64,000 bases of DNA from Symsagittifera roscoffensis (Eukaryota; Xenacoelomorpha; Acoela; Convolutidae): positions 33,393,651 to 33,457,650 of the forward strand of contig NC_087062.1 of assembly GCF_963678635.1 (NCBI RefSeq), given 5' to 3'. Of the stretch, positions 1-7,507 are shown piece by piece. Below the pieces are notes generated by a model, which searched no databases, was not told the DNA's origin, and worked only from the letters and a program-made list of their open reading frames with translations. The position numbers and the translations under genes are program-made. Each line of letters begins with the position of its first letter. Position 1 is the first letter of the stretch.

Positions 1-489
1 TTTCACGAAACTCTCCGCTCCGAATGTCACGAACAAGGCTATCAATTCCACTATCGATACTCTCACTACTGCTTGGAGGAATTCCTTTATCAAATAGTGC
101 GAGACTTTCGGGTAAACTTTTGCCAAGAAGGACGCGGTCCATCCGGCTCCCAACCCTTCTAGCATGCTGTCTGTCCTTTCAAAGCCCTCCTGTCCTTTCA
201 TTTCCTGGGTCCAGAAGGTTTCCAGAGTAATCTGACACATTCTGTTCACAAACTCAGCGGTCTTTTCTCCGGCATTTTCCGCCAGGTTCACCTCCTTCAA
301 CAAGTAGGCATGTATCTTCGTGATCATTACGGGGCCTTGCTGAAAAGCATCTGCACCCAATGCCGATACTCTAGGATTCAGGTGTAGCCACTGGTTGGCT
401 TCCGGCTTGGTTCTCAGAACCATCGCCTCCAGATGAGCTCTCGTCTCTATTGAGTTTTTTCTTCTTGTGTCTTCACTTGCCACCTCCAT
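1..489 (-). CDS. Third downstream ORF, N-terminal part, cut by the window edge
   Basis: An open frame of 163 codons starts at the ATG at 487-489 and runs to base 1 without a stop. It lies in the same phase as the ORF at 499-1,557 and is separated from it only by a TAG (499-501) and three codons. It may therefore be either a separate ORF or the C-terminal continuation of that protein. The visible part is mixed charged and helical, beginning MEVASEDTRRK, with a hydrophobic stretch near the window edge (residues about 140-158, rich in Val, Leu, Ile and Ala). I do not recognise the family. Balanced codon use like the rest of the element supports real coding. Confidence 0.6.
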   Translation of the reverse strand, partial: MEVASEDTRRKNSIETRAHLEAMVLRTKPEANQWLHLNPRVSALGADAFQQGPVMITKIHAYLLKEVNLAENAGEKTAEFVNRMCQITLETFWTQEMKGQEGFERTDSMLEGLGAGWTASFLAKVYPKVSHYLIKEFLQAVVRVSIVELIALFVTFGAESFVK

Positions 490-498
490 TGCTCGGAA

Positions 499-1557
499 CT
501 ATAAGTCGTTGGACATTGCCGTGATCACTCGATGGTCGTCGTCTATTCCCGGTTTCAGTTTGAGTTGCCGACTGAAGTTGGACAGTTCCAACCCCAGCAC
601 TTCGTCCAACACTAACATGTGTAGCGCGTGGTCCTTGAATCCTCTCATCGCGTTTGAGATATCTGACCATACTGCAGGCAGTTCAGCCTTAAGTGGCCTC
701 AGGTTCTCCATTTTTATCATGCGATTCGGGGCCGATATGATCACATCATATTTTCCTTCCGAAAGTAAGGCTACCATTGCATACACAAATTTCAGTCCAT
801 CCGGGAGATGTGCATATCCCGGAGACAACGCGAATACTACTCTCAAGGCCACTTTATTGAATGACCCCTCCTTCGTCGCATCCACCACTTCACCCATCGA
901 CTCCAGGATGTCTTTAATTGCTGGCCATACTGCGTTTTCTGCTGTTGCAGGATCTCTGAGCCTGCTCAGAAAACCTCTACTGTGTAGATGGTCATTGATG
1001 CCAGCAAACACAATCGTTATTGGGTTCATGTCTGTCTGCCTTTGTACCCCTATAGCCAAAGACACTGATTGCAATAGGTCTAGGTCAACCGCGGCCAACA
1101 TTATGACGTCCGGCCAAAACAAAGACTTGGAGGTGTACACGAACTCTGAATTCGCTACTACCATGATTTTGGCCTTCCTCATCTCTGCTTTGTCATAGGC
1201 GGCGAAGATGGTCTCATCTTTCTTTATCGCTGTCAATCCGCCATATCTCTGGGCATCACCATCTTGGTTCACTAGTTTTGGGTACACTCTCTCCTTCACA
1301 TGACCAGGTGGTGTCGTCAGCTGCCTGAATATCTTCACGTGTTTTCCAATCGGCGCTCTCGCCGTCAGGAATCTTCCTGGTCTTTCTTCACGATTCCCCT
1401 CATCATGGTTCAATCTCACATCTTGCAACGGTCTCGCATTCACTGGTCCCATCGTGTTGTTAGAGGGCAGTCCCTCCAAATCAGCAAATCTCAAGGCCGT
1501 CGTGGAGCTGAAATTTATGCTAGCGGCTATCAACCAGTCTACGCCGGTTATTGAGTA
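499..1557 (-). CDS. Unknown ORF downstream of the SGNH protein, possible divergent SGNH-like domain
   Basis: The frame is open from just after the TAA at 1,558-1,560 to the TAG at 499-501 (about 352 codons) and has no ATG near its upstream end. It is in the same phase as the SGNH ORF upstream, so a single C-to-T change (CAA to TAA) could have split one longer protein. The central part has alternating strands (KIMVVANSEF, then WPDVIMLAAVDLDLL, then ITIVFAGINDHLHSRG). FAGIND resembles SGNH block III (GxND), and ANSE could stand where GDS normally sits, but no GDS or DxxH pair is clear. I call the family unknown; a degenerate second SGNH fold is only a suggestion. Confidence 0.6.
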   Translation of the reverse strand, partial: YSITGVDWLIAASINFSSTTALRFADLEGLPSNNTMGPVNARPLQDVRLNHDEGNREERPGRFLTARAPIGKHVKIFRQLTTPPGHVKERVYPKLVNQDGDAQRYGGLTAIKKDETIFAAYDKAEMRKAKIMVVANSEFVYTSKSLFWPDVIMLAAVDLDLLQSVSLAIGVQRQTDMNPITIVFAGINDHLHSRGFLSRLRDPATAENAVWPAIKDILESMGEVVDATKEGSFNKVALRVVFALSPGYAHLPDGLKFVYAMVALLSEGKYDVIISAPNRMIKMENLRPLKAELPAVWSDISNAMRGFKDHALHMLVLDEVLGLELSNFSRQLKLKPGIDDDHRVITAMSNDL

Positions 1558-3732
1558 TTATCTGCTGACGGATAGCGTCGCTCCATTCAGCATCCTCCTT
1601 GCATCTTCGATGAAGCTTACTCTCTGCAGGTCCAGCTTCATTAGTTCGTCTTTGTATATATGCCAAGGAGACGGTATGGATCTCGACCACAACAATGAGC
1701 CTCTGCTCGGTCTTTCCTCTCGACTGGTACTCGTCGTCTCCGATCTAGTGTCCGATCTAGATATACCTGCTACTTCTACGATTGGTTGGTTGACAGGTCC
1801 TATCCTTCTCCTAGGATGAATTGTTCTCCTCATCGGTGCTTCTCCCAACCGATCCTGCACGTCTGTTCTTCGACCTGGTTCGCTGGAGCTTTGTTGCCGG
1901 TAATTCGTGACGGCTGGGACCGTACCCAGGCGTGTTTCCAGGCTAGGAGGCACAAAGGTGGTAATCACCGCATCACTCACCGTTCCCTCTTCCTTCAGCA
2001 CTCCTGTGTCAAAGAGTTCTGCTTCCAGCTCATCCAACCGTTCTTGGAAGACTCGATTCAACCAAGCTTGTCCTTCGATACTGTCGAAGTGGATGCCATC
2101 CGTGGTCAGTCTGGCCTGATCCATGGCTCTCAACTCATGTTCAATGTCCATGAGGATCATCCTTCCGGCATTTCGATTTGCTAGGTTCCTCAAGATGTTG
2201 TTCCATCTTATGACTCCCTCCTTGTGCCTTCTTCCTGATGCTGTCAGGCTTCTCGCGTTCATTGGCACCGTGCAAACGGTCAGTACCGCGCAACTGAACT
2301 TCTGCCAGAGAGTAGTGAACACTTCCTGCTCGTCTGATCCTCTGGAGATATCATTCGTCCCAACTAAGATCATCACATTGGGAATCTTCCCTGGATTCAT
2401 CAGTTCTACCATCCGATATAATTGGGCTATCGTCGCGCCTCCAAAGGCCATCACCGTGGTGACCCATGAGGTCCTCAAATTCGACAGCACTCTGACTAAG
2501 CTGTCTCCCAATATAAGGTGAGATGTCCCGAGTGGTGGTTGCTGCAGGTTCACAGCCGGGCTCCAGGTAGCTCGATTGAAGCAGGCCCTCGGATCTGTCT
2601 CCGGAACTCCCGTGAAATTATACTTCAATTGATTATTCTTCTGCACGTCTATTATACGAGACACTTTCTTCGCTGGCATCTTTCGTACTTTCCTCTCTGG
2701 GATTCTCGAGCTCCCCATGAGTGGTGTCACGTTACTTATCCCTTGTCTGATCACGGTCTGGGAGAGTTGTACTCTGCCCGTATCGTCAATCGTTCCATAG
2801 GGTGCAGTCACCCCAGAACCTGGCGCATTCTTGTTAGCGACCAGTCGTCCAGCTGTCTCTATCAGCCTCCTCACTGTCTGTTCTACGACGGGATCACCCA
2901 AGGTGTCACTAGGATCCGGGATTGTTACTCGATTTGTCTCTGCTGGAAGCCGTGTCTCCGTTGTTTGACTCATTTCTCGAGGCGTCAAGAGCTCCATCGG
3001 GGACTGCCCACGAGGAATATCCCTTGCAGGTATCACTTTCTCCACGGCCGTTGTCAACGCCGCCTGCTCCGATCGCTCTTTGTATTCCTGCCTTAAGCGC
3101 TCGATCTCTTGACCCTGCTTTTTGTTGCAGTCTTCAAACAACTTTCTCCACATGTCCCGATCTTCTTCCATCTGGAGCATGCTTTTGGTCATCTCGTCCA
3201 GCTCCTTCTTCGTACTTCTCAGCTGATCGTTCATCTCGTCCAGATCTTGTATGGTTTGGTTCGTCTGAACCTTCTGTGTTACTTTCGCCCTTTTTGGTGG
3301 CACAGCTGCTCTCAGTGGTGAACCAGACGAGGTCGCCTCGCTGTTCATCTCCTGATGCATTCTCGTCAGCCCAGGTTTAGGCTTAGAAGGCATTGGCATC
3401 TCACCTGGTTGGTAAGTCCTAGAACTTCCCAATCCAGGCTCATTCGCCAAGTCACTCCCTGAGAGAGCCCCGTTTCTCCACCTCATCACTCTCATGTTCG
3501 GGCGGTCTAGTACTCCTCTTTCTCCATATGCTGCCATCAACAGGACTTCCGTGGGGCGGTCCCCACGGTTGTCGTGCCCCAAGATGTTGATCAGGGCGGT
3601 CAGCAACATGACCACCTCTGGGTCCTCCAGAGCGAAGTCTCGTTCGATCAGCCGACGATAGATCGCATCTACCATCGGTCCTACATATGCCTCTGCCAGG
3701 TCCATCAATTCATCCAAGTTGAAGTTGTCCAT
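1558..3732 (-). CDS. SGNH/GDSL-type hydrolase (esterase-like) ORF of the retroelement
   Basis: This is a 724-residue ORF starting at an ATG (3,730-3,732). Residues about 160-230 are Glu/Lys/Arg-rich and look coiled-coil. The SGNH fold follows: block I LILGDSL with nucleophile Ser411, a Gly-rich block II (FGGAT, about residue 431), block III LVGTND with Asn460, and block V TTDGIHF with Asp545 and His548. All four SGNH residues are present, so the enzyme looks catalytically competent for ester hydrolysis; the substrate is unknown. Esterase-like domains are known in ORF1 of CR1-type non-LTR elements, but here the ORF follows Ty3/gypsy pol on the same strand. The C-terminal 170 residues are Arg/Ser/Thr-rich and disordered. 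It ends at TAA in phase with the next ORF. Confidence 0.8.
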   Translation of the reverse strand: MDNFNLDELMDLAEAYVGPMVDAIYRRLIERDFALEDPEVVMLLTALINILGHDNRGDRPTEVLLMAAYGERGVLDRPNMRVMRWRNGALSGSDLANEPGLGSSRTYQPGEMPMPSKPKPGLTRMHQEMNSEATSSGSPLRAAVPPKRAKVTQKVQTNQTIQDLDEMNDQLRSTKKELDEMTKSMLQMEEDRDMWRKLFEDCNKKQGQEIERLRQEYKERSEQAALTTAVEKVIPARDIPRGQSPMELLTPREMSQTTETRLPAETNRVTIPDPSDTLGDPVVEQTVRRLIETAGRLVANKNAPGSGVTAPYGTIDDTGRVQLSQTVIRQGISNVTPLMGSSRIPERKVRKMPAKKVSRIIDVQKNNQLKYNFTGVPETDPRACFNRATWSPAVNLQQPPLGTSHLILGDSLVRVLSNLRTSWVTTVMAFGGATIAQLYRMVELMNPGKIPNVMILVGTNDISRGSDEQEVFTTLWQKFSCAVLTVCTVPMNARSLTASGRRHKEGVIRWNNILRNLANRNAGRMILMDIEHELRAMDQARLTTDGIHFDSIEGQAWLNRVFQERLDELEAELFDTGVLKEEGTVSDAVITTFVPPSLETRLGTVPAVTNYRQQSSSEPGRRTDVQDRLGEAPMRRTIHPRRRIGPVNQPIVEVAGISRSDTRSETTSTSREERPSRGSLLWSRSIPSPWHIYKDELMKLDLQRVSFIEDARRMLNGATLSVSR

Positions 3733-4130
3733 TCTATTCTTTCAAGTTAGATTTGATTCGATTCGATATTTGACTCAAGTGAGCTATTAAATGATCAATC
3801 AGGATCTAAAAAAGAAGTCAAAAATATCACACTTGTCTGTTTCACCCTAACATATATCGTTAAAATTCGCTTAAAAACAGTTCAGATAAAAAGATATTTA
3901 TCCTAAAATTTATTAAAATCAATTGGTTTCTAAAATTTTGGAATTCAACCTAAGATTGGACAGTCCAAACTTTGGATCTATTCCCAAGATCGTCATTTAG
4001 TTGTTCCTGGTCACTAATCCCTACTTACCCATGATCTTAATAACCTAACACATAACATAACATAACATAACACACATATCACATTTTACATACAACTTAG
4101 TCTTTGGCCTAACACTCTCTCGCACATCAC
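3733..4130. other. AT-rich spacer between pol and the SGNH ORF
   Basis: About 400 bp without coding potential, clearly more AT-rich than its neighbours. It holds a short CATAA repeat near 4,050. I compared it by eye with the sequence upstream of the element's first ORF (21,166-21,700) and saw no shared long block, so it is not evidently an LTR. It could hold a promoter or splice acceptor for the downstream ORFs, but no convincing signal is visible. Confidence 0.5.
4041..4076. repeat. Short CATAA pentanucleotide repeat
   Basis: Four perfect CATAA units at 4,051-4,070 with imperfect flanks on both sides. A simple-sequence tract in the spacer behind pol. Confidence 0.8.
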
Positions 4131-4136
4131 TCAGCC

Positions 4137-4604
4137 TATACTTAAGTAATATTTCTTATGTAGATATACTTATATGTTCGTATCAGAGAATATCACGTGT
4201 ACAAGCGCGTACAATTCCCGAGGATGCAGTCTGCCTCTGTTTGGATCGTACACTGGAAGCGAGAGCTCCTTCACGTCCATTTCCACAAGGAAGTCCCTCA
4301 GCCTCGTCAAAGACAAGACTAGGTTTTCTGGGTCCATGTGCTGCTTCTCTGTCGCCCTCGTTACCAAGAAGCATAAGTATTTTCCCGGTATCTGCGACAC
4401 CGCCGGAGGTAAGGCTGCTACGCCCCCTATCCCTGGTCTTTGCTTCCAAAGGAATTCCACGTTTTTGTATTCTCTCTTAAAATCTGCCGCTAACGCTGTC
4501 CTAAAACTCATGTCTGCGGTGATTGCTATCGCACATGTTCTGTTTGTGAGTATGAAATCACTGTCTGTTAGTATTATGTTACTTGAATATTCATTTGGTA
4601 AGTT
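4137..4604 (-). other. C-terminal macrodomain of Pol, TARG1/OARD1-like
   Basis: The last 140-odd residues of Pol match the TARG1/OARD1 branch of macrodomains in order. They are: a strand ending TDSDFIL; a region around ALAADFKREYKNVEFLWKQ corresponding to the TARG1 segment around its FKKKFGGVQELL; GGVAAL; GKYLCFLVTRATEKQ corresponding to RYIYYLITKKRA; ENLVLSLTRLRDFL; VKELSLPVYD corresponding to VTDLSMPRIG; and a final helix-strand. Macrodomains bind or hydrolyse ADP-ribose. Here the GAG loop, the catalytic lysine (K84 of TARG1; Arg here) and the catalytic aspartate (D125; Gly here) are not kept, so binding or a changed chemistry is more likely than TARG1 hydrolysis. A TAA at 4,170-4,172 cuts off the last 12 codons before the natural TGA (4,131-4,133). 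Confidence 0.75.
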
Positions 4605-5639
4605 AAAATATGACTTAACTACCCTGCCTATGTCAGTTTTCTTAGGTTCTTCGCCTGTTTCTGCTTCTAAGTCTCCTGTTTCTCTTGCTATTCTTAATTT
4701 TTTTATCATCAAGTTTTCAGTGTGGGTAAGTCCTACCCCCACTCCCCGGACAAAAACATCCATCGACGTCCCCGTCGATCGCATACCGGGTATCAAGTCA
4801 AGGTTAGAAGCTGGAATGAGTAGCCGTCCTACCTGGGCAGCCCAGGAAGGATCATCTCGTTCAGTCTTGATGTATTTCATGCTTTCACGATCTACGTCTT
4901 GAATCGTGACGCTGGTCTTCTCTGGATCCGAGGTCGTTTCATTCAGCCACTCTAAGACACGCAGGTTCGTCAGGTCTTGTTCATATGACTGCTGTTGCTC
5001 ATCGTCGAGTTCTACCTCGGGTTTCGACCAGTCGTCAACCCACTCACCGTTGTGATCATCGACTATGTCAATGTCTTGTGACACAGTTATCTCCTCTAAA
5101 CCCACTACTTCCTCTACTATTTTCTTTAGATCTATCCTATCCACTACAAAGTCGTCACCGTAAGGATTGTATTTCTTTCTTGGTCTCGTCCCGTCCCTCT
5201 GACGAGTCTGCATCGTGAACGGAAGATCTGGTTCCAAGTTCTTGGGAACCTCTGTCTGTTCGGGATCCTGCCACTCTTCCTCTGCGTAGGGTAAGGTTTC
5301 ATCGTCCGCTTCGATCTGTTCGTTTGGATCCAGGTCCAATGGTGTAACCGTACCTTCCTCTACGACTTCGTTTCCATCGTTCTTCTCCCTGGTGCCTTTT
5401 TCATTGACCTCACAAGCAGGATCCATCATCAGATAATCCCCTTCTTCCATGTCTGCAGCTATACACCAGTCTTCTGTCGATGGATTGTGTGGCTTTATAT
5501 TCTCGTAGTGTGCGGCTCGGCCAGTACTCAGTCTATAAAAGCGTCCCTCCTGATGCACCTCTGTAATCATGAAGGGTCCCCTCCATTTTTTAGGAGCTTT
5601 TTTGTCCTTTTCGGTGGTATAACGTTCTGGAATACCCAT
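4170..5639 (-). CDS. pol: Pol fragment: integrase C-terminus, acidic linker and macrodomain
   Basis: The frame enters by a frameshift, so its apparent start is not a real one. Residues about 20-50 (KWRGPFMITEV, then GRFYRLSTGR) form the GPY/F-like C-terminal module of Ty3/gypsy integrases. Residues about 60-300 are a long Asp/Glu-rich linker with a basic patch (RQRDGTRPRKKYNP). Residues about 345-489 are the macrodomain listed separately. The fragment ends at a TAA where 12 further codons in the same frame complete the fold. Upstream the integrase core continues in another frame across the T6 run at 5,586-5,591. Confidence 0.85.
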   Translation of the reverse strand: MGIPERYTTEKDKKAPKKWRGPFMITEVHQEGRFYRLSTGRAAHYENIKPHNPSTEDWCIAADMEEGDYLMMDPACEVNEKGTREKNDGNEVVEEGTVTPLDLDPNEQIEADDETLPYAEEEWQDPEQTEVPKNLEPDLPFTMQTRQRDGTRPRKKYNPYGDDFVVDRIDLKKIVEEVVGLEEITVSQDIDIVDDHNGEWVDDWSKPEVELDDEQQQSYEQDLTNLRVLEWLNETTSDPEKTSVTIQDVDRESMKYIKTERDDPSWAAQVGRLLIPASNLDLIPGMRSTGTSMDVFVRGVGVGLTHTENLMIKKLRIARETGDLEAETGEEPKKTDIGRVVKSYFNLPNEYSSNIILTDSDFILTNRTCAIAITADMSFRTALAADFKREYKNVEFLWKQRPGIGGVAALPPAVSQIPGKYLCFLVTRATEKQHMDPENLVLSLTRLRDFLVEMDVKELSLPVYDPNRGRLHPRELYALVHVIFSDTNI

Positions 5640-6298
5640 ACGTAGTCTCCCACCGAGTAAGCCTTTGCACCAGCTGCTTTCTTGTCGAATCTTTTCCTCT
5701 GCCTTGCCTGTGCCTGCTGAGTGTTTGGTCTACACAAATCGTTCAGCTCCTGTTGGCGTCTGATCACATCCCTCACGTAGACCTGTGGGGACGTTTTCTT
5801 TCCCTCATATTCTGGGTAGAAGAAGGTTAAGGGTAAAGACTTTTCGTGTCCAGTTAGCATCATGTGTGGACTGACTCCAGTGGTGGAGTGTTGCGTGCTA
5901 TTATATGCTCCCATCACCTGTGGAAGGTATCTGTCCCAATCAGTCATGTACCTGTAACAATATACTCTCAGCATCGACACTAACGTCCTGTTCTGTCTTT
6001 CCACTAAGCCATTCGTCTGAGGGTGGTATGTCGTGGAGTGAGCTTGAGCAACCTGTGAGCGTCTCATAAGCTCTTTCGTAAGCTCTCCTACGAAAGCTGT
6101 TCCATTATCCGATTGAAACGTCATCGGACAACCATGTCTTGCTATCCACGTATTGATCAGGTGGTCGCATGTCTCTTCCGCCGAGGCAGTTATGCAGGGC
6201 ACGGCCTCTGCATACTTCGTGAAATGATCTATCATGACCAGCACCTGATTATAACCATTGTCTGTCATGCATATCTTTTGGTGATCTCTCTGCACCAC
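5567..6298 (-). CDS. pol: Pol fragment: integrase catalytic core
   Basis: A 243-codon open stretch with the DDE triad spaced as in retroviral-type integrases. Asp5 is in QRDHQK, Asp64 in QSDNGTAF and Glu100 in NGLVERQNR, giving D-58-D-35-E. TYHPQTNG before the glutamate is typical of Ty3/gypsy. The enzyme joins element cDNA to chromosomal DNA. The frame is entered directly after an in-frame TAG (6,299-6,301). It leaves by a frameshift in the A-rich run encoding KLLKK, after which the last ten residues here are out of frame. The catalytic residues are intact, so disruption is recent. Confidence 0.9.
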   Translation of the reverse strand: MVQRDHQKICMTDNGYNQVLVMIDHFTKYAEAVPCITASAEETCDHLINTWIARHGCPMTFQSDNGTAFVGELTKELMRRSQVAQAHSTTYHPQTNGLVERQNRTLVSMLRVYCYRYMTDWDRYLPQVMGAYNSTQHSTTGVSPHMMLTGHEKSLPLTFFYPEYEGKKTSPQVYVRDVIRRQQELNDLCRPNTQQAQARQRKRFDKKAAGAKAYSVGDYVWVFQNVIPPKRTKKLLKNGGDPS

Positions 6299-7507
6299 CT
6301 AGTTGAATTCAGACGACTCGATCGATTGTAAAGGAAATCGCAATTTCCTTGGATCCTTGACCTGTTGGCATGACAGACATGCTGTTACCCATTTCTCGCA
6401 TGCCTCTTTCATCCCAGGCCACTCAAAGCGCTTCAGGATCCTCTGATATACTTTGCCGATCCCCTGATGGCCCATCTGATCATGTGACCTGAATAATAGT
6501 TCTGTCTGATAGAGTTGCGGTAACACTATCGCCTTATACTTGTATAGGACTCTGTCGTCCTCTCTTCTTTTGCAAGCCACGATCCCGTCCTTGTTCAAAT
6601 ATAACCTCCCTTCCTTCTGCATGAAGTATTGTCTCAGGATGCGATAACTATCTTCCTCGAGGTCCCCTTTATCTGGAGAACCATTCTCGATCCACCTTTT
6701 CAGGTTGCTTGTCATGCGATCATTTCTCTGCGCTCTTAGAAGGTCCGAGAGTCTGTATCTCGCCTTCAAGTATGTCTTCATGACCCTCATCTGACTATTC
6801 AGCTCGTTGGGCTGATGTGTGTCTTCTTCTATCTTAACGCACGAAATCTTCGCCAACGGTTGTGTTTCTTGTTCAAACGGCTGAAGATCAGTCCTGACTA
6901 CCTCTTTCTGCGGCAACAGGCTTATCGAACGTTTCGATACCGCTATCGTTTCTAAGTCATCCGCTGCGTTGTCAAAGACTCTTTCGCTTGGTATAAGGTA
7001 GCGATTGCTGTCAGGATCCTGATACACCTCTCTGTCCAGGTCCCTTGCCCGAGTTTCCACTAGTAGCGTGTGTATCGCCAGTTCTGACAGTTCTGATCCC
7101 GAGTTCGAATTCCTGTCTGAATAGGTGTTCATTCCTGAGTTTCGGGAATCATCATCCGTCGAAGAGGTTGTGCTGGAGACTGCGCTCTCCTCCAGAGCAT
7201 GTCTGTGCTTTCTTCGCATCCATCTGAACTCCCCGGACAAAACCTTGTTTTCTAGGTCCTGTTTCTCATCAGGAATTTTCTCGTTTATCTCAGACTCCCC
7301 GGACAAATTTCCTTGTCCCGGGTGTTGATCTTGTGATCGCTGGTTCTTCTCATCATCCTTCTCCCCGGACAAATAGTCTTGCAGCAGATTGTGTTCTACC
7401 TCTTCACCCTCTTTATCCCGGTTCACGAAGGTGACGGTTTTCTTTCGCTTGCTGCTTCCCTGTTCTTTATGTCCGTAAGAAGTACTGGTTAAAATCTCTT
7501 GGGGTAT
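6299..7507 (-). CDS. pol: Pol fragment: charged linker and integrase HHCC zinc-binding domain
   Basis: Open in one phase from the TAA at 7,508-7,510 to the TAG at 6,299-6,301 (about 402 codons). The N-terminal half is highly charged and contains three LSGE motifs (YLSGE, NLSGE, VLSGE) encoded by a nearly identical 13-base sequence each time (plus strand near 7,232, 7,294 and 7,361). The C-terminal third is the H2C2 zinc domain of integrase: SHDQMGHQG followed by ACLSCQQVK. The TAG lies between this domain and the catalytic core. Phase is shared with both neighbouring fragments, so only single stop codons separate them. Confidence 0.85.
   Translation of the reverse strand: MPQEILTSTSYGHKEQGSSKRKKTVTFVNRDKEGEEVEHNLLQDYLSGEKDDEKNQRSQDQHPGQGNLSGESEINEKIPDEKQDLENKVLSGEFRWMRRKHRHALEESAVSSTTSSTDDDSRNSGMNTYSDRNSNSGSELSELAIHTLLVETRARDLDREVYQDPDSNRYLIPSERVFDNAADDLETIAVSKRSISLLPQKEVVRTDLQPFEQETQPLAKISCVKIEEDTHQPNELNSQMRVMKTYLKARYRLSDLLRAQRNDRMTSNLKRWIENGSPDKGDLEEDSYRILRQYFMQKEGRLYLNKDGIVACKRREDDRVLYKYKAIVLPQLYQTELLFRSHDQMGHQGIGKVYQRILKRFEWPGMKEACEKWVTACLSCQQVKDPRKLRFPLQSIESSEFN

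Noticed and set aside
3733-4130. An LTR between pol and the SGNH ORF
   Set aside because: No shared block with the sequence upstream of the first ORF (21,166-21,950) could be seen, and no TG/CA ends or polypurine tract were found.
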